Assembly: GCA_947311845.1 (NCBI GenBank)
Contig: CAMZMU010000027.1
Span: 49,514,094 to 49,578,093, forward strand
Reading direction: 5' to 3'
Length of the DNA: 64,000 nt
From: Poa pratensis
Lineage: Eukaryota; Streptophyta; Magnoliopsida; Poales; Poaceae
The notes below the pieces were generated by a model. That model searched no databases, was not told where the DNA came from, and saw only the letters and a list, made by a program, of their open reading frames with translations. The position numbers were made by a program, and so were the translations under genes. Below are positions 21,701 through 33,171 of the stretch, piece by piece (within the stretch, counting starts at the first letter, position 1; each line of letters begins with the position of its first letter).

Positions 21701-22739
21701 ATTCCGAGCTCGTCCTCCGCGCCTCCGTCCATTTCCCATCACCATGATTCGTCATCCCCACGCCTCGTCCGTTTCCGCCAAGCTCCCTGTCCTCCTCGCA
21801 GTGAGCCTTGCGTCCTCAGGGACCAAAAGTTGTAATAAAGACCACTCAACGGAGTTTTATAAGAATGCCTACTCAGGGGGTTTTATAAAAGAATTAAGAC
21901 CCGCATGTAACACCGAGCAAACTTATATGACTAATGGTCCATTTTACTCTTCATGAAATGAGCAATTCTGAAGACCATCAAACAATTTTACATTTCGCTG
22001 TTTGCAGGCAGCTCCTCAGGCTCCTCCTTTCCAAATGGCCTGAAAAGGACTCATGGGGCACTCAACCTGTTCGCTTGGGGTGTCCTCCTGCCTATTGGGG
22101 CCATTATCGCTCGGTATTGCAGGGGTTGGGACCCTCTGTGGTTCTACCTTCATGCTGGTATCCAGTTCGTGGGCTTCATCCTCGGTCTGGCTGGTGTTGT
22201 GGCTGGAGTATCACTGTATGGCAAGATCCAAGCAGACGTTCCTGCACATAGAGGCCTTGGCATATTTGTGCTTGTGCTAGGAATCCTCCAGGTATGTGCT
22301 TTCTGCTTGAAGTAATCATGTCAGTTGTAGTGTTATTCTTGCTATGCTGCTTCGTGTTTAATTTGTCAATAGTGAAGGAAAGTTTGCTTGCCATGGAAAA
22401 TGTGAGAAGTATAATAGTATCTCTTATTTTCAACCAAACAAATTGTACAAGGACCTGAATGTAGATGCAACTTTGCAGATTCTAGCATTCTTCCTGCGGC
22501 CCAACAAAGACTCAAAGTACCGGAAATTCTGGAACTGGTATCACCACTGGGTAGGCAGGCTTGTGCTCTTCCTTGCAGCAGTCAACATTGTCGTGGGAAT
22601 CAAAGTTGGAGGTGCGGGTAATTCCTGGAAGATTGGCTACGGTTTCAACTTGGCCATCCTTCTTACCACCATTATAACCCTGGAAGTCCTGGTGTGGACA
22701 AGGTGGAAAAACAACAGCAATCACACAACAACGTACTAA
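18735..22739 (+). CDS. Cytochrome b561 and DOMON domain-containing protein
   Basis: Four exons read 18735-18893, 19026-19422, 22008-22291 and 22479-22739. All junctions are GT...AG and the frame is open, giving 366 residues, near the family's usual size. Residues 1-24 (MARALLAAVLAAALVFLAP...) look like a signal peptide. The DOMON domain covers about 45-185 (SSGWVGMGFSKDGLMVGSSAMVGW in two blocks). A Ser-Gly linker precedes a cytochrome b561 module with its helices and four His, in THGALN, YLHAGI, PAHRGLG and YHHWVG, the likely haem b ligands. Relatives are plasma-membrane redox proteins thought to pass electrons across the membrane from cytosolic ascorbate; substrate here is unknown. The start is the first ATG before the signal peptide. 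Intron 2 is swollen to 2585 bp by a LINE-type insertion at its donor and a truncated tail insertion. A Helitron sits 95 bases after the stop. Confidence 0.92.
19419..19427. repeat. Target-site duplication accggtgag covering the 5' splice site
   Basis: accggtgag spans the exon 2/intron 2 junction (exon ends at 19422). The same nine bases, followed by t, recur at 20681-20690. They frame the minus-strand insertion between them. Confidence 0.85.
19428..20680 (-). mobile_element. Non-autonomous LINE-type retroposon in intron 2
   Basis: On the minus strand the 1253 bp insert ends in a hairpin-like gctttattaattcaaagc, a short gggctctgg segment, and a run of seven A (plus-strand t at 19428-19434). 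This is a tail style seen in grass non-LTR retroposons. It is framed by accggtgag duplications. The 5' two-thirds are GC-rich with no reverse transcriptase; the longest minus ORF (20035-20535) is Arg/Ala-rich and probably not real. It is likely mobilised by LINE enzymes, or it is a LINE leader joined to a tail. Confidence 0.7.
20681..20689. repeat. Second copy of the splice-site duplication
   Basis: accggtgag followed by tctcag. This copy still looks like a consensus donor, so the pre-mRNA carries two equivalent donor sequences 1262 bases apart. Confidence 0.85.
21220..21279 (+). mobile_element. 60 bp 5'-truncated retroposon tail
   Basis: The segment ends gaggctggggcttcccc, ttttct and an A run. 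It is framed by the 16 bp direct repeat aataagttgttcaggg (21204-21219 and 21280-21295). Long duplications plus an A tail show LINE-type integration with extreme 5' truncation. A related tail lies at 48114-48160. Confidence 0.75.
21296..22007 (+). other. Rest of intron 2, no gene
   Basis: Mixed intronic sequence up to the acceptor tttgcag at 22001-22007. A GC-rich block (21670-21800) looks imported but shows no domain. Confidence 0.5.
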
Positions 22740-22845
22740 ACATGCTTGATTAGGTTCTTGTTTTGGGAGATGTTGAAAACCATATTATTAATGTTCTTTT
22801 TTATGATATTGTTGTGAGTTGTAATTTGTAAACACTAGTTGAATG

Positions 22846-22863
22846 CCCGTGCGTTGCTACGGG
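22846..22863 (-). other. Helitron 3' hairpin
   Basis: cccgt ... acggg with an eight-base loop, followed on the minus strand by cattcaactag. This is the Helitron 3' signal. Confidence 0.7.
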
Positions 22864-24379
22864 TTCTCAATTTCCATTGTACACGTAAACATAAATTCAC
22901 ATGAATATTCGTCGATGATGTTGAGATGCAAAACAAAAATATCTTTCATCAACATTTTTTAACGTAAACACCATCCAAGAGCACTGCAGATTTTTGATAT
23001 TGAGATCTTTGCAAATATCATTTGCAGATTCGAATCCAGAACTCCCGCTAATGGCTGATCCACTGGATTCAAATCAGGATGAGCGAAAAAAGGATGAACA
23101 AATCTGTCCTCTGTACTACCTTAACACTGCATCTCATATCTTCTATATCTAAATAGGAGAGCCCCACTACCCTAATTCTCTATTGCCATCACATGAAAAA
23201 AATTGTGAGAGGCTGTTGGATCTGGAAATTATCGTGGAGGGGTTTGTTGTACTTTAGGACAGTTTATAGAGCCAAGTAATGATCGGCTGATAGACAGGGC
23301 GCAATTTCTGTTTGATTTCTGTTTGACCGGCTATAGAAAGGGGCTAGTAAGGGAGGTCAATTACGGTGAAGAAATGGTCGTTAAATTAGGAAAGGGGCTA
23401 GTAAGGAAGGTCAACTGAATGGTGATTGGTAAAATGATATGGGTGGAACATTCTTACGGTGATTAAATCAGGGATCGCGAGATTACTGGGTTCATAATTA
23501 ATGGGGATGCTTATGAAGAGGCGCAATTTATGTCTATTTGATGGTTATCTTACTGTTGTTTGGGGTCAATTAAACTGTGTTTAATGGCCGGCTGAAGTAT
23601 AGGGCGTAAATCATGGTGATTGGCTTTTCCTGTTGGGGGTGGTCAATAAATGGTTTGTTGAAGTGGGAAGGTGCATGTCGTGATTTACATTGCTGGAAAA
23701 ATTAAGAGTACTGTCTTGAATGTTTATTAGCTGATTTTCCACAAAATCTGTTACACGTGGATCTTATATTAGCTATTATAATTCGGTTACATTCTAATCT
23801 GTCATGAATGGCGGCCAAGTTTTTCGTATGCATCATATATTAGCTTTCAACGTTGGATGCTTGGATGCTTATCGGTATATCTCAACATGATTTTGCCGCA
23901 GCGGTCACAAAATTCGTACTGGGCAGACATATTCGCTTGGTATACCCAGCATATTTTACTCAGTCTTACCATCTATACATGGTTGTGTGCGTCTGCAGAA
24001 ACAGGGGTAAGTAGTCCAAGCGCTTTATTTACGCAGCATATTTTACTCACTCTTACCGTACCTACTATTTTATAATATGATTACAGTAGGCATACAGACA
24101 GGTATTATGTAAATGGATCTCGTATAAGAATAACATTAGGAATTGTTTCGAATACTTTTAATAAATGCAAACCATGGTTTTAGGGTAGTGCCCATTACAC
24201 TTCAGATATCCGATCTGACTGGATTGGATACATTTGATTTAAGAGATAGCAAACTCAGAATAGTACGGCTTAACACAACACACTTTCGAGATTACACTCA
24301 AGATAACACATCTGACTGGATGACAGACATTTAATTTAAGAGGTAGCAATTTCAGATTGGAGTACGACTTCAGGATAGC

Positions 24380-25688
24380 CTAATGAGTCGAAGGTTCTGG
24401 TATAACCCCATATTCACCCTTCTTCGTGCCAAGGATCTGGCACGTGCCTTGAGCATGTTTCTTAGTGTTCCGCCAAGTGTTCGACTCCAAGCTAATAGCT
24501 CACGCCCCATCTGCATGTCTGGCTGAAAGACGATTTGGCTTTCGTCTGATGATTTTAAAGCCCCTACAGAAATTGGAAAACAATGTAAGTGATATACAGT
24601 ATATAATGCGGACTAAAACCATGTTAATTCATATAACTCAAAGTAAGCACACCTTGCTTCACGCTAACTTGTACGAGGGTTGCAGCTAAGGTCCACATTT
24701 CCTGTTCTGTGCGTCGCCATCTTGTCATGTGGCGTACCATGTGCTGGTCCCACACGCGTAGGACAATTATCTCCTGCCTGTTAGAGAAACACCCATTCAT
24801 CCAAGAGAAGAACGAATAACTATTTGGAACAGTAGCAAGAATCATGATCTTATTTGAACTTACGCTCTGTTGATGAGCATGACATCTCGGCACGGTGTGC
24901 TCCGGCCGTTTGACATCTGGAATCTGATGGGCTCGACATGCAGAACAACCCCAATCACATCTAAAAATGTACAATTTGCATTTTAGTAAGAAAGCATTAT
25001 TTGCACAATTTGCATATGCTTCGAACAGGACCAATAAAACTTGCTACATCAATAATACTCAATCAATAAAAAATGAATCAAAAACAAATATACAAACCTG
25101 TCCGCATCCTGTTACGTAGTCTCGCTACGACATTAAAACTCAAGAACGTGGAAGGCAGCGTAGGAATGTGTACGCTTGGTTCAGCAGCTCGAAACTCGGT
25201 GCGATTGTGCATGACGAGGTAATACTCGTTTGGTATGGTCAGTCCAGATGCTGGACGCATGTAAGTGGGCATGTCAGTGGGCTGGAAGCCCACATATTTG
25301 AACACATAAACCTGGCCGGTGTGCAGGTCGTTGTTGCAACGATATGCTGTATGTCCATATGCCTTGGCGTCCATTTTGTCTCCCTGCAAAAATAGTGAAG
25401 TTAATTGCATGGTTAATTGTTTCAAACGGCGAAGATTGATAGAAAGATGTAGAAACTCCATTTCATAACTTTTGATAGAAAGTTGTTTGCGGTCGAATCA
25501 AACATACTACTGAACTTTTGATAGAAAGATGTAGTAGAATGTATCTTACAAACTGATCTATGAGGATGGCACCGTAGAATGTATTCCCACTCGTAGTATG
25601 TTTGATTCGACCGCAAACAACTTTTGCAGTAACCTCCCATGATATATTGTGGATGTGCATTGTTTCAATGTCGTCGAATCTCACTTCC
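24380..25688 (-). pseudogene. RPA1-like (replication protein A large subunit) gene fragment in Helitron
   Basis: Minus-strand exons with GT/AG sites read 25688-25550, 25383-25097, 24960-24864 and 24777-24652. A possible last exon lies at about 24566-24380. Protein blocks resemble the OB folds of plant RPA1/DUF223 proteins: GRIKHTTSGNTFYGAIL, then GQVYVFKYVGFQP with YYLVMHNRTEF, then DVIGVVLHVEPIRF, then QEIIVLRVWDQHM. RPA1 binds single-stranded DNA; Helitron copies may assist rolling-circle replication. No start exon was found and the C-terminal zinc-binding domain is not seen, so it is called a fragment. It might still be transcribed. Confidence 0.6.
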
Positions 25689-26840
25689 CTGCGCAAAATG
25701 TTACATAGACAGTTAGATAATGCAAGATAATTGGATATGCAAAACACTAAGATCATTCAAGAAAATGATGCAGGACATGTTGTCAGTGTTGATCGAAGGC
25801 CAGACGGCGGGAGCTGGGACTGGTGGAGGTGCCATCACCCTCATCGAGCCTGGGCATCCCATCCTGCGTCGAGTCGCTAAATATGTGGTGAGCCATCTTG
25901 CCTGGGACAAGTTGTCTGCTAGAAAGGACCGATCAAGCAGGAGGGAGACTGTTTCGAGCTGGAGATTTCTGGGTTTAAGTAGTAGAAAGATGGCATGAGG
26001 TAGCGATGATGTCGGCTCATTATTTCCGCTAATTGTGTTGACTGATGTTTAGGAGTGTTGATTTTCCTGATTTTTAGGACCGAGATCAATTGGCCGTTAC
26101 CGGCTGCCACCGCGCCACCGTTACTGTAATCGCTGTAATTTATTTCCTTTTCCGTTGATTGATGTAAACAGTAAGTACCATCGCTGTAATTAATCTTATT
26201 TTCTAGGAAATCGCTGTAATCAATTGGCATGACCGTCATGCGTAAGAGCGCACATATGCGTAAGAGCTACAGAATAATGATGATTAACTTCGTTTCCGTA
26301 AGAGCGCAGAGGGTGACGTGTGTCACGTGACCAGCCGCTGCCGGAGAGGCATGTCGTGCTGCAGCGGCTTGATGATGGCGAGGAGCAGCCAGCCAACAGC
26401 CATCGGAGATATTCTGTAGCTGTGATAATTTCGTTCCTTTGACTTTGCATATGTACTACTCCGTAGCTCTTAACGTGGGAGATAAAGGGAAAGAGGGAAG
26501 AGATTTGGCAAGTGAGATTTGATTGATTGTTTCGATTGTATGTTGGTAACGACTGATTGATTTGGGTATGCTGCCTTATTTGATTTGATTTCATTGATTG
26601 CGGCGACGGGGGCGTACAGGATAGTTGCAGGGAGCAGTATAGGAGCAATCATTCTGGTAGTTATTTGGCAAGTAATTGATTTGTTTATTTCTTGATTGAT
26701 GCGTTGACTGAGAAAAGGAAATATTCCACGTTGTTTTATTTGGGCCGGCCCACAATTGGTCTGCGGAGGGCAGAATCGGGAGGCATAAATTTTCCACCTT
26801 GGTTGAACCATACCACGGACTCCCATTTAATAGTAAAGAT

Positions 26841-27600
26841 GTAATGTTTCTACAGAATCTTTTAGCAAAGATCTGCAAGCGTAGTCTATCGAACGTGACC
26901 TTTGGATGTGTAAAGTGTTAGATGTGCTTGCCACGGCGATACGATAATGGTGACTCAATTCCGTGGTGGCGTTCGTTGGTGGTGGCAAGATGGGTGGCGC
27001 TTCGGATTGTGCAGGGATGTGGTTTTTTCGGGGTCGAGAGAAATCCTTTGTCTTCTCGACACTGACGCGGTGACGCTTGTGAGTGTCTTTGTTCCTTCCT
27101 GAAGGGCGTCGGATGTACCTCTTCCGCACTACCTGTAGCGTACAGGGGAAATCCTAGGACCAGTCCAGCAGCAGCATCGTCGTCGTTGTTTTCTTGTTTT
27201 CCTTCTTGGAGGTGTTGTTTGGTAGGTGGCGATTCCGATTGCTAGTATAGTGGTGGGACTTTGCCGGAGAGAACGCAGCGGTTGCAAGTCACTTTTGTTT
27301 TCGTTGATCCGCCAATGTTGGCATTGTTTCTTCTTCTTTTTCTCTTTCTTTTCTTTTGGGCGTGACTGTACAATTTTGCCCCAGCGGTGGTATCAAACTT
27401 GTATCAGGTGGTTGCTATATTAATATAGTGGGGCGAATGCCTATTTATTCAAAGTGTTAGATGTACCACCCCTGATTAATTTATTTGCGTGATTCAAGGT
27501 GATAGTAAAATTTTAGTTTATATGAATTTATAGAACTGAATGCATGAGAACTGTAGTCAGTTTCTTATTGCCCTGGTATACCTGACAAAGAGTGAACGGT
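26841..27600. other. Intergenic, no gene seen
   Basis: Short ORFs only, with no domain. There is a palindromic ctatattaatatag at about 27416-27429. Confidence 0.4.
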
Positions 27601-27619
27601 GATGTGATGAGACTGGGTT

Positions 27620-27990
27620 TTTGAAACCCAGGCTAGATGGAGCCCTTTTTGAGGAAAAAATGAAAACGACATTTTTTGAATTTTGAAAATCACGAACAAA
27701 ACAACGTATGCAGATAGTGTCGTGATCTACAAGCATGTAAAATTTACCTTAAAATCGTTGTATTTTGGGCTATACAAAAAAGATAAATCAGGGAATATTT
27801 CAAATTTTGAAACGGTATATTGTTCACCACCCGCATCCATCCGTTTGTCTTTTTTGTGTAGCCCTAAATACAACGAATTTGGAGTTGAAATTTTTGCACG
27901 ATTGTATCTTGACAGTATCTATGTCCGATTTTTTTTCTCAATTTTTAAAAACATAAAAATGTCAATTTAAACTTTTGAAAAAACGTGCAG
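27620..27990. repeat. Fold-back (inverted-repeat) element
   Basis: The left arm (about 27695-27790, with cgttgtattttgggc) and the right arm (about 27850-27940, with gccctaaatacaacg) are inverted copies that continue over some 90 bases with mismatches. The RNA would fold into a long imperfect hairpin. The ORFs within it are shadows. It is probably a MITE-like family, unnamed here. Confidence 0.55.
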
Positions 27991-29500
27991 CATGTAGCGC
28001 TGGCGTTTTCGGTGATGTCATACTTTCTTGGTTCAGTTTGGGGACATTTCTCTCGCGTATCTAAGGATCCCACGTTCGCATTCCTGCACGCAGCTTGCCG
28101 TGCGGCATGGTCTTGCAGACACCGATTGTTTTTAACCTATTGGATAATTAGATGATTTCGTGATTAAATCACGACATAAAATACTAGCATGTAATTCTCT
28201 AACATACTAGATTGAGCAAACAACAAGATAAAACTGTAAACACAATTACATGAATATCGATTAAGGCATGACGCATGTACCAATTTGTCTGAACACAAAG
28301 GTGGTTGTTGCAGTAGTGACATTGTTGACAACGATGTTGAAGAAGATCGGTTGAAAAAGATGGCAACAAAGACAAACCCGAATATAATAGCGAGGACAAC
28401 CGTATGCAAACACCCGCCAACTTGGACGGTAAATGACTTGTTGCGACTAATGCAAGCAATTGCGTGTAGCGCTTTCAAAAGCCTAATTCCCTCTCTCCCA
28501 TATATGATCATAAGAGCAAGAGGTTCCAGAGACTTCTCTGAGGTGAAAACCGTGACGGACGACCCCAAAGAGAGCTGAGTGGGGGACTATTACCCCACTC
28601 AAATTTTCAAAATTTTATAGGATTCTTGATTTTTTTGAATCTTCAAAGGAAGTACCCCACTTAAACATTTTGCCCCCACTATAATGTTGTTCTGGGCCCG
28701 CCCAAAAAAGGTAACTCGGTTTGTTGTGTCTTTGGTGGTTGGCGATTGGTCATATATATAGCAGAACCGAATGAACTCATATTGCACTAATGATCTAAGC
28801 CGACTAGGTTTCTAACTCATAGACTTAACGAGTAAGAACCAAAATTCAAAACTAAAGGAAGTTGCGTCCTTGCAAGGCCACGGATTGGATTTTGGCGGAT
28901 AACCGTGCCGCCTCGGCCAGGCATGGGAGCATCTGTGCATGAGATAGTTTTTCCCTCTCCTCCTTCCATCACCATGTGAGTTGGTGAGATTCCACTGTAT
29001 AAGATGAAGATGGTATCATCTTCTTTAACTAGCAATGTGAAACTAAAGATTACAGATGCACCTTTTACTATAGATAAGTATTTGAGATTTGTTTGGTTTT
29101 GATGCACTCGGCTTTTGCTGTCATTAGAGAAGGTTTTACTTGAAAGGGGGTGGGAAGCGAAGCAAATACTAAGATATCGGATGACATTCCAAAATTTTAC
29201 TGCTATTCATTTTCACGGATGAAAAGTAGGGGCGACACCATCGTGTATTCCCTGTCTTCAAGTGAATACCCATGATTTTGACAAAACCTTGAAATTTTTA
29301 GGTAAAACAGCGATTTTTTTAGCAAAAACAATAAGGATTTTGACAAAATAAATACCCATGTTCAAAATGAATACACGTCCCTTGAAACCTGGCGCCGCCG
29401 CTGATGAAAAGGCGATTTGTTCCCGATTAGGACCCAAGTCCACAAGTGACGATGTCTTCACAACTATCACCCGCTTCAGGTTAGGTGCACCGTAATCAAG
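27991..29500. other. Intergenic, no assignable gene
   Basis: Overlapping ORFs on both strands at 28164-28578 (one with a hydrophobic stretch LAIIFGFVFVAIFF) show no recognised domain and no intron signals I trust. A ccccact/agtgggg symmetry occurs at 28578-28680. Nothing firmer is visible. Confidence 0.35.
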
Positions 29501-29604
29501 TACTACCTCGTCTTAAAATACTTAAATACACATTTGAGTATATAAGTATGGATTCATCGATGTTTGGACAAATCCAGTTCAACTAACTTGGGACGAAGGA
29601 AGTA
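29501..29604. mobile_element. Stowaway-type MITE
   Basis: A 100 bp unit (29503-29602) starts ctacctcgtcttaaaat and ends cttgggacgaaggaag, a degenerate form of the ctccctccgtcc... inverted ends of Triticeae Stowaway elements. It is framed by TA on both sides. It has no coding capacity. Confidence 0.65.
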
Positions 29605-30303
29605 GGGAGATGACGTAGCCATCCTTACATTGGTTCCATGACAGGTAGGCCCTGCATTTCATGTACTCAATGCTACGTCACACGATCCGTGTCCCTTTGA
29701 GTGGGAGACCCACAGGTCAGTGACCACGTCGCAGGAGGTGACTTCACCGTACATGAATGCAGGGTTGCATGGATACCCAGAGAACAGCAAACCCCCGTTC
29801 AGAAAAAAAAATCAACCCGATTATCCAAATAACAAGCATCTGTCACTGCCATGTGGGGCTCAGGCAGACGCATGGCCTACCTTCAGTAAACTTCTCGATT
29901 TTGGTCTCCCGTGACGTCCGTTAGCGAGGAGATCTCCCGCTGGCTTGAACTGCAAGAGAGGAGACCCGCGCGGGGGGCAGTTTGGGCATCGCAGAGGAGC
30001 GGTGGCAGAATGGTGAATAGGCAGCACTGCTCGAGGGCAGAAACGGAACACCACAAAAAGATAAAGCCTCTATTTGGACCCCGGGCTCTGCTCCCATCGC
30101 CATTGCTGCTCTCTCTTCTTCCTCCTCCCGCACCTCGTCTCTTCTTCATTTCTTCTCACAATTTTCCCTGTAAATTTCCTGGCCTCCTCTTGTTCGTTCC
30201 GGGTACTGGAACGACGCAGACGAACGGTAGAAGGCAGAGAGGAGCGGTTGGTGAGCGGTAGGAAACCGGACCTGAGCGGCTGCCCCGCCGGAGGCCAATT
30301 TTG
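29605..30303 (+). promoter_or_regulatory. Promoter and leader region of the DUF1639 gene
   Basis: Pyrimidine-rich tracts (30095-30175) typical of plant leaders precede the ATG at 30304. An in-frame stop at 30259-30261 limits upstream extension. No firm TATA box was identified. Confidence 0.35.
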
Positions 30304-33171
30304 ATGCGTGGCCTCCTCGAGGTCCACGCGATTGGCAGAGACGCCGCGTCGAACAGCTCTCTGAAACTGAAAGCCGTTCCGGCATTGGACATGATGAGGT
30401 AGCCGGCAGATCTCCTCCTTATTCTTCTCCGTGCGGTTCTTCGTATCTTCCGTGCCCGTTTGTGTTCAGATCGAAGGGTGTGCTGGTTTCTATCTTGCTT
30501 ACGTTTGATTTTCGGTTTCGGCTTTCTGTTTGGCTTCGGCTGTTGGAAGGATTTCATCGATTCGACCGCCGGTCAGAACCCGCCGGCCTTGTGATTCCTT
30601 CACCTGTTATATGCGTTTACTGTGTTAATCTCGCCGATGTTTCCCGTCTCTATCTTTTGGATTCTCCGTTCATCCTTCCGCCTGGTTGATCTGTGATTTG
30701 GTGTTTCGAGTCTGAGTGCGCCAGTTTGCGCGGCCGCGTTTGATTCCGGTTCCGTTTTCAATCTCTGTATTTCGCAGTCATCTGCTTGTACTCTGAAGGT
30801 CGTCTTCCAAAATTTTCCGTTTCCAGTGATTTTCAGGTGGTTTCGTCTAGATGAACAGCATCCTGCCGTTTCTTCGTTTTTTGCATCCCGCTTCTATTCG
30901 TGTGATGAATGGAGTATTGGAGTTCATAGTTCACGCCCAAGTATCTTCCCATCCGATTCTGTCAAAACGTTGGTCGTCCATCTTAGCTGGTAGTGATTGT
31001 TGAATTCTGCGGTCATTTTGGTCTCGATTTTATTGCGGTTGAACGATCCGAGTGGTTCTTCGTTACATTTCACCATCTACTCCAAGGCGGCCGATTCTAT
31101 AGTTGCATTCTTCAGCAGATCCCTTTTGTGCCGGTCAAATCGCTAATCTGTGTGGTTGCAGGTACCAAAGACTCAGCCCGGACTGCCTCCCGCTCGCGAA
31201 TGGTGGCGGCAGCGGCGGCGTGGCCCGCAAGCCGGCGTCGAGATCCTTCAGAGACGACGACGCTTCGACCGACGGTTCCCGCCTGGCCTCCTCGTACCTC
31301 GCCGCCTCTCAGCCGGACTCGAAGCCTGCGAGGCCCCGCGCGCCACACCCGGCGTCTTCTTCGGCTGCCCAGAGCCCGGCGCGGGAGAACGGCCACAACC
31401 ACCCTTCCGACTCGTCCGACACGGCCTCCCCGAGCTCCACCGGCGCCGCTGTCGGCGGCGACGTGCTGCTACAGTGGGGACACAACAAGCGATCCCGCTG
31501 CAGGCGCGACTCCTCCGCGGCATCCTCGTCCGCGTCGCCCTCCTCGCAGCGCCGGCAGAGCCTCGGCGGCGTCGGCAAGATCCAGCGCCGCGCGTCGGCG
31601 CCTTCGGAGAAGCTGATGCCCCCTCCTGCCACCGCCACCGTAACGAGGGGGTCGTCGAACCCGAGGCCCTCCTCGTCCTTCCCTCCCCGCGCCGCCGGAG
31701 CAGACGCCAGCCACCAGCCGCCCCACCACAGCAGGTACGGCCTCCCGTCCCCGTCCCCGTCCCCGTTTGTATCCTGTTGGTGAGAGCTCGCTCGCTTGCC
31801 CGCTCGCTCCCCGGTTTTACGCGGAGACTTTTGTTTCCAGTTCTGCCCCCGGCGGAAACTACCGGGCCATAACCTGTTCGTTCTTTGTTGGAGTCGTGGG
31901 ATCGTGGCCATCGCCGCGTTATTTATTCGCCTGGTCTTTTCGGTGCTCGGGATCGGGTCTATTTTGGTTTTCTGGTGAGCTGTGCCGCCCACCCATATCC
32001 GTCTTCTAGCATCGACCAAACGAGAGCTGGGGGTGGACGAAATATTCCCTCCTCTCCATTCTTCCTTTTCTCCAAAAAAAAATCGAAGTATGTTTTCCAT
32101 TTTTATTTTATTTTATATGTGTGTATACTGTCGGCCAATGATCTGGATCGCGTCGTGAATCGGTTTATCTATTTTTCGTGGTATTTTTTACGTCTTTAAA
32201 AGTTTTTTTGTGTGTGGAAAGTTTTGTGTCTGAATCTGAATGAGTGGTAACTTCACCAGGAGTCACACATTGCGTGATGCACGGGGGACCCAACTAGATT
32301 TCCATATCTGCAAAATTCCTTGATGGCAGCAAGTACTCCTTCGTTAGTTAGAGGAAATTTCAATTTCCACCGATTGTTCGGCTCATACAGCACGATGATG
32401 ATGATATGAATCTCAGCACCAAGAGAGGAGCAGGGAGTAGTACTCGGTAGGGCAGATGGTTATAAATATGTGTGCACATCTCAACGCCCCCATCTTTTTC
32501 TTTCTATACTGTAGCACTAGGAGGAGTAGCTTTGCTTAGTTTTTGCATATATTGTATCCATCTTGTTGTGGTAAAGTCTCTCTGCTCGTACCACCAATCC
32601 ACCCTACCCACCTTTCTCTCCCCGTTCCCAACCACCAGCACCACCACGATCCCATGATTAACGGCATGTTTTCTCCCTTTGGCTGTACGATCAGGTCCGT
32701 CGCCGCGGAGGAGCGATCGGGCGGCGGCACACAGAAGCGGTCTTCACCGGACAAGCCGCACAAGAACAAGCCCGCCGCGGATTATCACATGGATCCCAAG
32801 AACAGCCACCCATACCACCACCACAGCAACGACTCCACGGTGGTCAACGGCGGCGAGAAGCTGGGCGTGGAGCGGTTCGAGCTCCCCCGGATCTACATCT
32901 CGCTGTCCCGCAAGGAGAAGGAGGACGACTTCCTGGCCATGAAGGGCACCAAGCTGCCGCAGAGGCCCAAGAAGAGGGCAAAGCTCGTCGACAAGTCGCT
33001 CCAAGTATGCGTCCTGCAAACCCGATCGGATCTAGGACTGTTTTCCATCTGCTCGGATACATAAGTAACATGCCTTTTGTTTTGTAGTTCGTCTTCCCGG
33101 GGATGTGGCTCTCAGATTTGACCAGGGGCCGGTATGAGGTGCGAGAGAAGAAATGTGTGAAGAAGGTATAA
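30304..33171 (+). CDS. DUF1639 family protein
   Basis: Four exons read 30304-30398, 31162-31734, 32695-33004 and 33088-33171. All sites are GT...AG with matching phases, giving 353 residues. The first 180 residues after exon 1 are Ser/Pro/Arg-rich and look disordered. The C-terminus carries the DUF1639 signature: LPRIYISLSRKEKEDDFLA (about 280-298), RPKKRAKLVDKSLQ, then FPGMWLSDLTRGRYEVREKK across the last intron, ending KKV. The family's role is unknown; plant members are small basic, probably nuclear proteins. A basic KRAK-type cluster could be a nuclear localisation signal (inference). Introns 1 and 2 are 763 and 960 bp. I see no disabling change. Confidence 0.88.

Larger units (their letters stand above)
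22835..26839 (-). mobile_element. Helitron carrying RPA1-like exons
   Basis: Read on the minus strand the element starts TCTTTACTATTAAATGGGAG at 26839 and ends ...caactag at 22835. A hairpin cccgtagcaacgcacggg (22846-22863) lies about ten bases before the CTAG end, as expected of Helitrons. The flanking bases are A (22834) and T (26840), matching AT target use without duplication. No Rep/helicase frame is present, so it is non-autonomous. Plant Helitrons often carry RPA1-like genes on the same strand, as here. The right end is less certain than the left. Confidence 0.65.

Noticed and set aside
28164..28578. Overlapping ORFs on both strands with a hydrophobic stretch
   Set aside because: Neither strand shows a known domain or exon borders, so I could not support a gene.
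31309..32100. 263-codon minus-strand ORF
   Set aside because: It lies antisense to exon 2 of the DUF1639 gene, which is a better supported spliced model.
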